A stretch of 64,000 nt of DNA from Prorocentrum cordatum (taxonomy: Eukaryota; Sar; Dinophyceae; Prorocentrales; Prorocentraceae). The notes beneath the pieces are model-generated. The model did no database searches. It worked only from the letters and a program-made list of their open reading frames with translations, and was not told where the DNA came from. Below are positions 23,020 through 32,925 of this stretch, piece after piece (position 1 is the first letter of the stretch; every line of letters begins with the position of its first letter). The stretch covers positions 72,001-136,000 of the forward strand of contig CAUYUJ010007480.1 of NCBI GenBank assembly GCA_963575745.1, read 5' to 3'. The translations under genes were made by a program, and so were the position numbers.

Positions 23020-23245
23020 GCCTTGAGCAGGGACCGAACGTCCCAGCATTCCTATAATCCTACCACGGAATGTTCTTGGAACCAAGCAGTGTTCTAAGAA
23101 CAAAAACACTGCTCTGAGGACATAGACCCGATGTGTGAAAACAAATCAGTCTCAGCCAGAAAGGATCTAAGACCATTTCTTGCAGACCACGGGAGGCTCT
23201 TAGAACACTCTTTGGTGGCCTATAGACGAGCCAGGACGCTTCGCC
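23020..23245. repeat. Dispersed element C, copy 1
   Basis: Colinear with 25,095-25,345. Shared blocks in order are TTGAGCAGGGACCGA, CCTATAnTCCTACCACG, TGTTCTnAnAACAAAAACAC, CTCAGAACnnTCTTTGG and GACGCTTCGCCACTGCTTGA. Both copies are followed by an extremely GC-rich block. Confidence 0.85.
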
Positions 23246-23249
23246 ACTG

Positions 23250-23412
23250 CTTGAGCGCCGACGCGCACGCGCCGGCGCCGCGGCGCCGCGGCGCCGCCGG
23301 CCGCCCCGCACCGCCGCCGCCAGCGCGGCGGCACCGGCGGCCGCCGCCGCCGCGGGGAGCGGCCGCCCTGCTGGCGCCGGCGCCGCGGGCGGGGCACCTG
23401 CGCCCAGCAGTG
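23250..23412. repeat. Extreme GC block after element C
   Basis: Almost only G and C, built from GCC/GGC/GCG steps. It gives Arg/Ala/Pro frames on all strands. No gene is inferred. Confidence 0.7.
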
Positions 23413-23417
23413 GGAAG

Positions 23418-23575
23418 AATCGGCGGCGAGCGAGGGGGGGAGTGAGAAGGAGAAGGCCTTCTCAGAAGGCGGCGGGACTCTTTAGATGCCCTCGCGCCTT
23501 CTGGGAGGTGTTTGGCGTCTTCGGGGAAGGCTCAGAAAACTTCTCAGGAGGCCAACGGATCTCCGAACCCTCTGA
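23418..23575. repeat. Module K second half, copy 2
   Basis: TCGGCGGCGAGCGAGGGGGG, then GAGAAGGCCTTCTCAGAAGG, CCTCGCGCCTTCTG and GTCTTCGGGGAAGGC, in the same order as 13,520-13,630 and 24,864-25,010. Confidence 0.85.
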
Positions 23576-24004
23576 GGAGTCCTACCCTGACACGTCGATT
23601 AGTGAATTGGCCGTTTTCGGTTCGCGAGAGGGCGTCGCGGCCGTCATTTTTGCGGGTCGGTCCGTCGGTTTCGGTCCCAGGCCGTTTTCATTAAGGGGAG
23701 GTTTGCTAAAGGGAGGTTTGTCCACCGCCGAATCATGGCATGGCATTGTTGTGTTTCGCAGGGCGGCGCGGTGACCTCGGCGGTGGCCCTCCCACTTCAT
23801 GCTGCCACATACTTCTTTCGGCGGCGAGCGAGGGGGGGAAGTGAAAAGGGGCAGGAGGTCTATCCACCTCCGAATGATCCTGTGATGCCCTTGCGCTGGC
23901 CTCGCAATGGCGCCGGGAGGGCACGAGAGGCCCCGAATGCTGCCCCGACCCCCCCAAAAGGCCCCGAGAGAGACCCGCCAAAGCCGACCCGCCAGTCGGA
24001 AGAA
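23576..24004. other. No gene recognised
   Basis: Short frames on both strands without motifs. A fragment of module K (GGCGGCGAGCGAGGGGGG) lies at about 23,820-23,840. Confidence 0.5.
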
Positions 24005-24370
24005 GCACGAGGAAACATTAAGTGGGAAGGCGGATGAGGCAGATTGGGATCGAGGCGAGGCGAGGCGACTCCCAGTTCGCCTGTGAGGGTGGCCGCGCGC
24101 GGGGCTGGGAGTGGGCGCCGGGGCGCCGCTCATTCAGTCGAGGTTTAATCAGTCTCCATGTGTACGGTGCACATAGCCGTCCTCCCGTTGTGACCAGAAG
24201 TTGCTGTCCGACGCAGTTGTCTGCCAATTCTCCCCACGTGTTGTGCGAACAAAATCGGGCCGCCCAAATGATAACAACATTCAGCATAAAGACATATCGG
24301 CTCTTGAAGCAGGAGGGCGCTTGAAGTAGATTGGGGTCTGGGTATCCAATAGTACCTACTTCCAACGACC
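24005..24370. repeat. Dispersed element E, copy 1
   Basis: Shares its two ends with 27,660-27,835. The left end is AACATnAAGTnGGAAGGCGG AT...GATTGGG; the right end is GGCGCTTGA..., a spacer, then CCTACTT(T/C)CAACGACC GGCGTGTA-like sequence. The middle of this copy is longer, perhaps an insertion. Confidence 0.65.
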
Positions 24371-24717
24371 AGCGTGTACGTATAGGAGGCCAGGACTGCA
24401 AGGCAAAACCTCGGACCGCGATAAACTCGGGGATCTCTGAGGTCCGGCGGTTCTGGAAGATGAGCCCCAAATATCCGACGCCTTCCTGTTTTCAATCTAC
24501 GGGGTCTCTGGGAGTTCCGACCCTTTCCCCGAGACCGGTTTTTCATCCCGAGTCGTTTTTGACAGTCCCGGGGCCCAGCGAGAGCCCCCAGGGGCAGAAA
24601 ATTGCCAAAACTTCCCGCCGTGCTCTTCCTCACGATGCGAGCATGTCTGGGAAGCGCTCTAAGAGCGTGCCTAGAGGCCTCCTAGATGGGGTCCGAGTGT
24701 ATGGGGTCGGAAGATTG
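24371..24717. other. No gene recognised
   Basis: Unique sequence. Overlapping frames on both strands (24,331-24,948 plus, 24,633-24,145 minus) lack recognisable motifs. Confidence 0.5.
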
Positions 24718-25010
24718 TGCCGCATCGCCGATGCATCGGAGATGTCGGCAGTGAATCGGCGCCGTCGGCGTGGAGAAAAGCGGGCTCCACATCTCGCGGC
24801 ATCGCCGATGCGTCGGCGATGCGGAGAGACCCTTGGACCTCATCTATTCGGACCCCACTTGGGTCGGCGGCGAGCGAGGGGGGGAGTGAGCAGGAGAAGG
24901 CCTTCTCAGAAGGCGGCGGGACTCTGTAGAAACCCTCGCGCCTTCTGAAACATCTTTCTGCGTCTTCGGGGAAGGCGCAGAAAACTCCCCAGAACGCCAG
25001 AAGACTTCCG
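24718..25010. repeat. Palindrome-rich module K, copy 3 (complete)
   Basis: Carries both halves: the GCATCGCCGATGC series with the GGCGTGGAGAAAAGCGGGCT hairpin, then TCGGCGGCGAGCGAGGGGGG and CCTCGCGCCTTCTG. Gross order matches 13,379-13,630. Confidence 0.85.
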
Positions 25011-25094
25011 AGCCTTCTGCAAAGGCCCGCCCCTTCTCACTCCCCCCCCCTTCGCTCGCCGTCGATTGGGAGATCTAGATCTCCAGAGCGCTCT

Positions 25095-25345
25095 AGATTG
25101 AGCAGGGACCGACCGTCCCGGCAGTCCTATAGTCCTACCACGACATGTTTTTAGAGCCCAAAGGTGTTCTGATAACAAAAACACGGTTCTTAGAACATAA
25201 TCCCGACGCGATAAAACAAGACAGACTCCGCCAGACATGTTCCAAGAACATCTCGTGGAAACCACAACAGGTCCTCAGAACTTTCTTTGGCCGGCCTATT
25301 AGGCGAGCCGGGACGCTTCGCCACTGCTTGACTGGAGCGATTCGT
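25095..25345. repeat. Dispersed element C, copy 2
   Basis: Direct-orientation partner of 23,020-23,245; see the shared blocks there. It is again followed by a GC-rich stretch (25,350-25,455). Confidence 0.85.
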
Positions 25346-25459
25346 CGCTTCCCCCATCGCCCCGCGCAGAAGCGCCCCCGCCGCCGCCCCGAGCGGCGGC
25401 CGGCAGCGGCGGGCGCGGCGCTGCGTGGGCCGCGGGGGCCGCGCGCAGGGGCGCCATCG

Positions 25460-25590
25460 GGAAGGAGAAGGAGGAGGAGGAGGAGGAGGAGGAGAGGAGG
25501 AGGAGGAGGAGGAGGAGGAGGAGGAGGAGGAAGAGGAGGAGGAGGAGGAGGAGGAGGAGGAGGAGGAGGAGGAGGAGGAGGAGGAAGAAC
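25460..25590. repeat. (GGA)n microsatellite
   Basis: About 120 bp of almost pure GGA. Confidence 0.92.
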
Positions 25591-26090
25591 TTCTGCGCAG
25601 CGCGGCGCGGCCCCGGCGACACGCTGCACACAATGTGTTTCCGCCGCAGCGCGGCAGAGGCGATCCGCACGCTCTCGTCTAGTGAGCCGGGCTGTGGCAG
25701 GCACCCCTTGTCCGGCGGCAGGAGTGGGGGAGCGAGGCGGGGCGCCGGCGCGGAGTGCGGAAGAGGGGGGGGGGCACTCACAGCACGAAGACCTTCGACT
25801 GGAGTGGCCGGGGCGGCCAGCCTGCGCTGACGCGGCCTGGCAGTGGACGCGACACGCTGCACACCCCGTGCCGTGTGAGCGGACAGCGTGTCGCTCTGCT
25901 CCGCGGGGCGGGAGGTCGGCAGCAGCTTGTGGCGTTGACGCCTGGGGCCTGGGGGCCGCGACGCAGACAGCGTGTCGCGCCGGGACGTGGTGGGCCAGAA
26001 CCAGCGGCGCGACACGCTGGGCCAGAAGTCCTGACGCTCCCAGACGTCCAGCGCGTTGACAGAATCACCACGGTCTCTTTGCATTGCTGT
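25591..26090. other. GC-rich region with repeated 11-mer GCGACACGCTG
   Basis: GCGACACGCTG occurs near 25,616, 25,848 and 26,006 and its reverse complement CAGCGTGTCGC near 25,884 and 25,968. Frames of up to 300 codons overlap on both strands, with no domain recognised. The repeated inverted 11-mer could be protein-binding sites or remnants of a repeat. Confidence 0.4.
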
Positions 26091-26322
26091 CGGCATCTGG
26101 GGCCCCTCGCGGAGCCCCAGGACCGCCAGGAAACGATCCGGAAGGGAAACACGGTCCCTGGGACAAGAAAACGGTCCCCGCATTGAGAAGTATCACGACA
26201 TCGGAGGTCTGGGCGTGGCGTTCGACCATGGGCCCCCCCGTTGCCTATCGGCCTTCGGCGGCCTCCGGCGGTCTTCTGGGCGAGAGCTGAAACCTTGCGT
26301 CCAACAGCAGAGGAAGCCGCCA

Positions 26323-26480
26323 TCGCTCGGACGTCCATTCCCCGCCCATTGTTCTTCGCGCGATTTTTTTTCGCGCGATGGTTCAACTTCAAGATCCTCT
26401 TCGATGGTCCGCGCCAAGAAAAAAAACATCCCAGCGATGCCAAGAGAAACATCCCAGCGATGCCAAGAGAAATATCCCAG
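26323..26480. mobile_element. MITE-like element M, copy 1 (right end triplicated)
   Basis: The left end ATCGCTCGGACGTCCATTCC matches the other two copies (53,901-54,014 and 58,216-58,333). The right end CATCCCAGCGATGCCAAGAG is a degenerate inverted copy and is repeated three times in tandem (about 21-bp steps) to 26,490. Internal TTTTTTTTCGCGCGATGG corresponds to the T-rich centre of the other copies. Confidence 0.65.
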
Positions 26481-26511
26481 CGATGCCAAGAGAAGAACCA
26501 CCTGCATAAAC

Positions 26512-27012
26512 ACACACGTCGTTCATTTCTAATCGTGCTCATTTCTAATCGTGCTCGTTTCTAATTGTTCCTGGCCCCCAAGGGCCAGGAAGAGGCCCAG
26601 GATAGAAGAGTTGGAAATGCAAGAAGCTTGCCCCCCCAAATCCAAATCCAAATCAAATCAAGCATCAAAGCAATCTTGGCCCCCCGAAAAATAAAAAGAT
26701 ATCCGAGCGATGCCAAGATGAGACACGCCTGCATAGACGTAGGTGCACCTCCGCACGGCCCGCCCGGCTTCCTCGCATCTGAGCTGCAGCCCGCTCCCAC
26801 GAGCGGCGCCCAGAGGCGCCGCCCGCGGGGGTCCAGCGCAGATGGAAGCAATCCCCGCGGACCTGTGAACACTGATGTTTTTACACGTCGTTCACTTCTA
26901 AAATCGTGCTCGTTTCTGATCGCGCTCGTTTCCAATTGTTCCTGGCCCCCCCAGGGGCCAGGAAGAGGCCCAGGATAGAACACTTAGACACGAAAGGATC
27001 TTGCCCCCCCCT
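26512..27012. repeat. Direct duplication of about 125 bp
   Basis: 26,512-26,640 and 26,878-27,012 share ACACGTCGTTCA, TCTAATCGTGCTCGTTTCT, AATTGTTCCTGGCCCCC, GGCCAGGAAGAGGCCCAGGA and CTTGCCCCCCC. The intervening 240 bp are unrelated and include a copy of the element M right end (ATATCCGAGCGATGCCAAG near 26,700). Confidence 0.88.
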
Positions 27013-27463
27013 AGAAACCAAGGAGCTGTCGAAGGATTAGAGATGAAGAGGGTGCATGTTCTTTCTCTTTTCGAGGCGAGGGGGCCGCGGTCGAAGACCT
27101 GGTGCATGGACGGGCGAGGGGAGCGAGGGCCCGGGAGGGGGCCGCGCGAGGGCCGGAGGCCGGCGAGGGCTCGCGGGCCGGAGCGGCTGTGCGGGCGGAG
27201 GAGGCGGAGGCCGGCGCACCGCTGGGACCCGCTCCCGATTTCGGGCGCGGGCAGCGGAGGCTGGGCTGGGCGGAGCCCTGGGGGCACGAGGGGGTGCCAG
27301 CGGCCAGCACCACCCTCGCCCAGGCCAGGAGGGCTGGCCGTGGGCGAGGAGCCCACCTCGGCCCTTCCAGAAGATCCTCGGCCGCGGGCCCACGCCGCTG
27401 CAGCAGTGCAGACCGCACCGTGCCAACAGCGGGGGCCCTGTGGTCGAGGGTCCCGCCCCGCGA
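27013..27463. other. GC-rich stretch, open on both strands; possible exon
   Basis: One minus frame reads MHQVFDRGPLASKRERTCTL near 27,108-27,050 and continues upstream as Pro/Arg/Ala-rich sequence. The plus strand is also open. Composition alone can explain this, so no gene is called. Confidence 0.35.
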
Positions 27464-27464
27464 G

Positions 27465-27645
27465 GATGAGGAGGATGAGGAGGACAGGAGAGGAGGATGA
27501 GGTGGATGAGGATGAGGAGGATGAGGAGGATGAGGAGGATGAGGAGGATGAGGAGGATGAGGAGGATGAGGATGAGGAGGATGAGGAGGATGAGGAGGAT
27601 GAGGATGAGGAGGATGAGGAGGATGAGGAGGATGAGGAGAGGTAC
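27465..27645. repeat. (GAGGAT)n repeat
   Basis: About 180 bp of GAGGAT hexamers with occasional extra GAT. Confidence 0.92.
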
Positions 27646-27659
27646 ACGTCGGTCGGAAG

Positions 27660-27835
27660 AAGTAGGTAAAAACATAAAGTAGGAAGGCGGATTAAACTGA
27701 TTGGGTCCAGGGCCCCCCAGGGAATGACAAAACACAGCAAAAGCGTGTCGATTCCTGAAGTAGCAAGGCGCTTGATTGTGAATCCCAAACTTCCTACTTT
27801 CAACGACCGGCGTGTACTGTGGACACATCAAACAC
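27660..27835. repeat. Dispersed element E, copy 2
   Basis: Matches both ends of 24,005-24,370 but is about half its length, consistent with a shorter parent form or an internal deletion. Confidence 0.65.
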
Positions 27836-28364
27836 CTGGCCAAAGGAAATTTTGGGACACATTCTTCGTCCATGTTTGAAGGTCCTCAGGCTCCCGAGGG
27901 CTTCTGTGGGTCACCGGGGCCTTTGGGGGGACAACGTACCTCCGTGGGAGACTGCTGGCAGGCCGATTTCTGATGCGGAGGACCAGAGCAAGGCCAGAAC
28001 ACACCACCGATGCTTCACTCCACCCTGTCCGTCCTGAGTGTCCCTTTGCGCGCAGGTCCGTTGCGAGCGCTTCACTTCCCCACTGGGGGCGGGTGAGATG
28101 ACCCTGCCAGTTTTGAAGAGTGGATTGGCCACTGGATGCAAATCCTACCAGCCCTTTGGGCGACAGGTGGTCTAAGGGTGATCTCTTTTTTCTTCCACAA
28201 CCTGTCGCCCCTTCGGGGAGGGGAACCCTCCCCCTCCCCACGGCCGATGTGTCAGAGGGTCCTTTTTCGGCCAGTGGGAGGGTCAATTCTTGACACCCCT
28301 CACCAGGATCGTGGCCCCGGAGGGGGGGGGCAAACATCGAGGACCCACCCTCTTTTGACCGACC
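27836..28364. other. No gene recognised
   Basis: Overlapping frames on both strands without motifs. A short palindrome CGCCCCTTCGGGGAGGGG lies near 28,207. Confidence 0.5.
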
Positions 28365-28530
28365 GCCTTGAAGATGGCACCAAGAGGCCCTCCAGGGCTC
28401 CCAAGAGGCCCCCAACGGAGCTCCAAGAGCGCCCCAAGAGGCCCCAAGAGGCCTCCAAGAGGCACCCGAAGGGGCACCCAAGAGGCCCCCTTAGCGGCCC
28501 CCCGAAAGGCCCAAGAAACTCACTCGAAGC
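28365..28530. repeat. Degenerate CCAAGAGGC minisatellite
   Basis: Irregular units of 9-18 bp around CCAAGAGGCnCC. A similar style of degenerate repeat (CCAAGACnGC, CCGAGACGCC) occurs at 33,430-33,740. Confidence 0.7.
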
Positions 28531-28547
28531 ACGCAAGACGCCGTCTC

Positions 28548-28672
28548 GTCCTCGTCCTCCTTCTCGTCCTCGTCCCCCTCCTCGTCCTCATCCTCGTCGA
28601 CCTCCTCGTCCTTATTCTCCTCCTCCTCTTCCTCCTGTTTCTCCTTGTCCTCCTCCTCCTCGTCCTCTAGTT
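28548..28672. repeat. TCC/TCG polypyrimidine tract
   Basis: TCC-rich with interspersed TCG triplets. Confidence 0.85.
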
Positions 28673-28675
28673 CTC

Positions 28676-29198
28676 GTCCATACCTATACGACCACCCTTC
28701 GGGTGATAAGGAGGTTGTGGGGGGGGAAAAAGGGGGGAAACCAGTTTCTGACTCAATCGATCTCACAATCGATATCATTCAACGGGACACCACGGGACAC
28801 TTGTCGATCTCACTATCGATCTCACTCAACGGGCCACCACGGGCCACCACGGGACACCACAGGACATCGCGGGACACCTCTCGATCTCACTATCGGTCTC
28901 AGTGTGGATCTCACTATCGATCTCACTCAACGGGACACCACGGGACACCTTCCGATCTCACTATCGATTCTACAATCGATCTCACTTTTTGGGACACGAC
29001 GGGACAACTCGGGGCACCACATCGACTTCAGTATCGATATCAATATCGATATCACTATCGATCTCTCTCAACAGGGCACCACGGGACACCCGTCGATCTC
29101 ACTATCGATCTCACAATCGATCTTATTTGTTTGGACACCCTTGGACACCTCGGCGCACCACATCGATCTTAGTATCGATCTCAATAATCGGGTCTGGC
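28676..29198. repeat. Minisatellite module F, copy 1
   Basis: Begins with TACGACCACCCTTCGGGTGA and GAGGTTG, then alternates ATCGATCTCACTATCG-type 12-mers with GGGACACCACGGGACACC-type units. The same components in reverse order and orientation form 62,810-63,870. The 12-mer alone also fills part of a gene intron at 46,265-46,442. Confidence 0.88.
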
Positions 29199-30159
29199 GG
29201 GCTACGCGCGAACCACATCGCCTAACGCGCCGGCTAACCAGTGGCCTAAAGCAGCACCTAAGCGGACCGGATGCGAGAGGTGGTGCGGGTTGCAGCTGCC
29301 AGGAAACAGGTCCAGAAGCGAGCGCATGCAGAATTAGCCAACCAAGGTTGGGGCGCAGCCAAAATGGCGCGGGAGCGATGCCACGATGAAGCCAGGAGCA
29401 CCATCTCGAAGGACCGCTGGCACCAGCTAGGCCAGGAAGAACTCACTGACCAGGAAACTAGTGCATGGAAGTGGCGCCACCAAAATCGCACACAACGAGA
29501 CTCCTGAAGGGAATACTGATCCGGACGCTTGTCGTCAAACCGTGAACAGAGAGAACACGAACGGCAAAGCGGAGTGCCAGGGAAACGATGGATGTGCTCA
29601 ACACCGTAACTGAACCTTAGACAACGGATCAAAGGAAACCACGCGCACTCCCGAACTAAGTCGACGACATCTGAGGAGAACTGACCAGGAACTGGGCAGG
29701 TGCACGCCTCAAGCACGTGGACGAGTGTACTCGGAAAGTATCGTGGACACGCCGCCAGGAAACCGTGGACGTAGTCAACACAGTCGGCCGACGGTCAGAG
29801 AGCACAGGCTGGATCACGTGCACTCGGGGGCTTCATGCGCCAACGAGAAAGTTGGGCGTGTGGAGCAGGGGGCGGCAGGAAACCAGGGCCAACAGGGCCG
29901 CTGCGGGCCCGGCTGCCGGGGCAAGGCGCGAGCCGGAGACGTCGCGCAGAGGGGCCATTGCCAGGATGACCGAGTCAGGCCGTGGCCAGGTCTGGGCAAC
30001 GGCCAGGGTGAAAACAACTGTTGCCAACGGCCGAAGCCGCGAGGCACGTCGCCCCCGCGCCAGCGGGGGCCTAAGGGCCAGTGCCAGGGAAACCGAGCCA
30101 GGCCGTGGCCAGGTCCGGGAAAAGGCCAGGGCGAAAACAACTACAGCCAACGGCCGACT
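29199..30159. other. Unassigned; scattered CCAGGAAAC motifs and an internal duplication
   Basis: A plus frame 29,269-29,506 (charged, 78 codons) and a Cys-rich minus frame 29,716-29,258 compete over the same DNA. At 29,975-30,045 and 30,100-30,155 a segment is duplicated (AGGCCGTGGCCAGGTC, AACGGCCAGGG or AAAGGCCAGGG, GAAAACAACT, GCCAACGGCCG). No function can be given. Confidence 0.4.
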
Positions 30160-30254
30160 ACCCAGAGGTCGCAGACTTGCTAACAGTAGGAAGGCGACGT
30201 CCTCCGGCCTAATGAAGCTGCATGGACGTCTTCCGGCCTAATGTTGAAGGTCTT

Positions 30255-30292
<38 letters not shown>

Positions 30293-31141
30293 TTGTATAC
30301 ATATATATATACTACGTATACTTGTATATATGTTGTACATACAACATGTGAAATACATACATTCATATGCATATATGGGTTTGTCGTTTTGGGTTGGTTT
30401 GGTTTGTTGGTTGATTGTCTGGTTTGTTGGTTGGTCGGTTGGTTTGTTGGTTGTTCGTTCGTTTTTTGTGTTGGTTGTTTGGTTGGTTGGTTGCTGAGTT
30501 GGAAGTTCGTTGGTCGGTTGTTTGTCTGGTTGGTTGGTTGCTCGGCAGGCTGCGTTGATGCGTGGCTTGTGTGTTTCATTTGCGTTGGCGGTGGTTGTTG
30601 GATTGTGCGAATGGTGGTCGTTGGTTGGTTGTTTGTTGTTGGTCGTTGTGCTTCTCACCGCCGCGCGGTGATTGGTGTGCTTCTCACCGCCGCGCGGTGA
30701 TTTTCTCACCGCCGCGCGGTGATTGGTGGTGGGTTGTCGTTGCGCGGGTCGTGGGCGGTTGCTGGCAGGCCACCGCTGCTGGTCGCCGCCCGTCGGCGTC
30801 GCCGTCGTTGCCGTCGTCGCCCCGCCGTCGTCCGCCGTCGCGCCGCTTCCCCGCCGCCGTCGTCGCCTAGGCTGTTGGCCGCCGCCGTTGCCGTCCCTTC
30901 CCTCGCCGCCCGCCGTCGCCGCCCGCCGTCGCCGCCCGCCGTCGCCGCCCGCCGTCGCCGCCCGCCGTCGCCGCCCGCCGTCGCCGCGTCGCCTTTCCGT
31001 CGGCGCTGGCCGCTGCCGTCGTCGCTTCGCCGTTGGCCGTGTCGTCCGTCGCCGTTCCCCTCGCGCCCCCGCGTCGCCGCGTCGCCCCCCCGTCGGCGGC
31101 GCCAGGGGCGCCCCGCGCCCAGGCGCCAACAACGTCGATGA
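30160..31141. repeat. Compound module G, copy 1
   Basis: In order on the plus strand: CTACCCAGAGGTCGC and CTTGCTAAC (30,163-30,187), two CCTCCGGCCTA-like motifs, an AT tract (30,258-30,335), GGTTGG/GTTTGTTGG repeats (30,380-30,640), three hairpins (30,655-30,722) and CGCCGTCGCCGCC 15-bp repeats (30,780-31,110). The block at 47,390-48,205 has the same order on the minus strand, except that its GGTTGG and GCC tracts are complementary. Confidence 0.75.
30655..30722. repeat. Three copies of a 17-nt hairpin
   Basis: TCACCGCCGCGCGGTGA occurs at 30,655, 30,684 and 30,706. Each can fold as a 7-bp stem (TCACCGC with GCGGTGA) around CGC. Confidence 0.85.
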
Positions 31142-31242
31142 CATCGACTGCGCCTCGGGTAGGGACGGGGGGGGGCAGGAGGGCGCGACCAGCAGGGGCG
31201 TCTAAGGGGGCAAACCAAAAAGGGGAAGGGGAACCACCCAAC

Positions 31243-31279
31243 GCAGAGCCAAAATCGCTTGAGCCAAAATAGCTACGGC
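31243..31279 (-). other. Spliced leader followed by a relic spliced leader
   Basis: On the minus strand 31,279-31,258 matches the dinoflagellate spliced leader at 21 of 22 positions (GCCGTAGCTATTTTGG then CTCAAG; one C-to-T change). It is followed at once by CGATTTTGGCTCTGC (31,257-31,243), which matches the leader's last 15 nt at 11 positions. A transcript trans-spliced at the AG inside an old, retroposed leader would give exactly this tandem. It marks the 5' end of a retroposed mRNA copy reading leftward, whose body is the GC-rich tract. Confidence 0.85.
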
Positions 31280-31452
31280 GGAGAAGGCGGCTAGGAGAAG
31301 TAGCGGGAGGAGGACGCGCGAGGGCGGGCGAGAGTCCAGCGCGGAGGACAAGGGAGAAGAGGAACTTGAGCAATGGCTGAGCCGCAGGCGCGGGCCGCAG
31401 CCCGCCACCAGGGCTTGAGGGAGACGCGCGCCACGGCTGCGGAGGTCGAGGT

Positions 31453-31482
31453 CGTAAGCTTGGGCTTAGGCCCAGGCTTACG
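31453..31482. repeat. Near-perfect 13-bp inverted repeat
   Basis: CGTAAGCTTGGGC and GCCCAGGCTTACG pair at 12 of 13 positions around a 4-nt loop (TTAG). It could fold in RNA of either strand. Confidence 0.8.
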
Positions 31483-31556
31483 AGCTCAACAATGGCCACG
31501 GAGGGGGATCGGGGAGAGAGGGGGGGAAACGACAGTCCAGCGGCGGCAGCACGCAC

Positions 31557-31975
31557 GCGAGGAAGGAGGAGGAGGAGGAGGAGGAGGAAGAGGAGGATGA
31601 GAAAGAAGAGGAAGAGGAGGAGAACGAGGAGGAGGAGGAGGAGGAGGAGGAGGAAGAAGAAGAGGGGGGATGAGAGGACGTGGAAGAAGGAAAAGGACAA
31701 GGGGAGGCAGGATGGAGGGCGGTGGCAGGAAGGAAGGAGGAGGGAGGATGGGGGAAGGGAGGAGGGAGGAGCAGGAGGAGGGGGACGTCCGAGGAGGTTG
31801 AGGAGGAGGAGGAGGAGGAGGAGTGGAAGGAGGAGAAGGAGGAAGGGGAGGAGGAGGGGCAGGGGAGGAGAAGGGGGAGGAGGAAGAGAAGGAGGAGGAG
31901 GAGGAGGAGGAGGAGGAGGAGGAGGAGGAGGAGGAGGAGGAGGAGGAGGAGGAGGAGGAGGAGGAGGTCGAGGAA
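31557..31975. repeat. Polypurine (GGA)n tract
   Basis: About 420 bp of GGA with GAA and GAC interruptions, purest at 31,880-31,965. No exon-like island was found inside. Confidence 0.9.
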
Positions 31976-32400
31976 GGGGAGGGATTGCGAGGAGGAGGAG
32001 GAGGAGGCGCCTTCCGTCTCCCACCCTGTCCTCCTCCTCCCGACCCTTCTCATCCTCATCCACCTGCTCGTCATTATCATGGGCATCGTCATCGCCGTCA
32101 TGTTCCTCCGCCTCCTCCTTAGTTTCCTCTCATCCCGTGTTTCTCCCCTCCTGTTATTCCCCGTTTCTCTCATCAACCCTCCCCTCCTCCTCCTCACCAT
32201 CCTCACCATCATCATAACCGTCACCGCCATCATCACAACCATCCTCCTGACACTCCTCATCATCAGCATGACCACCACCCCAATCATGTTGATCCTCACA
32301 TCGCCCTCGACATCGTCATTTCCCTCACCCTCTTCATTGACCTCGTCCTCACTCTCCGTCCAACTCCCCCGCCTCATCCCTTGCCTCCCGACCCTGCCCC
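31976..32400. other. Pyrimidine-rich, no gene recognised
   Basis: Mixed TCC/ATC-rich sequence with interruptions; only low-complexity frames. Confidence 0.5.
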
Positions 32401-32634
32401 CCTGATCATCCTTCTCCTCCTCCTCCTCCTCCTCCTCCTCCTCCTCGTCCTCATCCTCATCCTTCTCCTTCTCCTCCTCCTCCTCCTCCTCCTCCCCCTC
32501 CTCCTCCTTCTCCTTCTCCCTCCATCCCTCCTCCCACCTCCCCTTTCCTCCTCCCCCGCCTCCTCATCCTCTTCCTCCTCCTCCTAAGTTTGTTTGGGCG
32601 TAGCCCCCTCATCATCCTCTTCCGCCCCTCTCTG

Positions 32635-32673
<39 letters not shown>

Positions 32674-32765
32674 CGTTGCTGCTGCTGCTGCTGCTGCTCC
32701 TCCTCCTCCTCCTCCTCCTCCCCCTCCTCCTCCTCCCCCATTCCCCTCCTCCCCCTTCGAAGGAG
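32401..32765. repeat. (TCC)n, (TGC)n and (TCC)n tracts
   Basis: TCC repeat at 32,410-32,585, a unique spacer, TGC repeat at 32,638-32,698 with one interruption, then TCC again. Confidence 0.9.
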
Positions 32766-32774
32766 CGAAGGAGC

Positions 32775-32925
32775 AGCGGCCGCCGTCGCCGTCGATCCTG
32801 GGCGGCACCAGCCGCACAACTCTCATCTTTCTTCCTCGTTGTTTGGGCGTGACCCTCCTCATCTTCTTCCCTGGGCAGCGGCCGCCGTCGCCGTCGATCT
32901 TGGGCGGCACAGGCCGCACAGCTAT
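32775..32925. repeat. Direct duplication of about 45 bp
   Basis: GCGGCCGCCGTCGCCGTCGA, TCnTGGGCGGCAC and GCCGCACA occur at 32,776-32,820 and again at 32,878-32,922, separated by a stretch that also repeats GTTTGGGCGT from 32,590. Confidence 0.85.

Noticed and set aside
30380-30640. GGTTGG tracts as telomeric repeats (also 47,610-47,740)
   Set aside because: They are irregular, internal, and do not match the TTTAGGG type expected of dinoflagellates.
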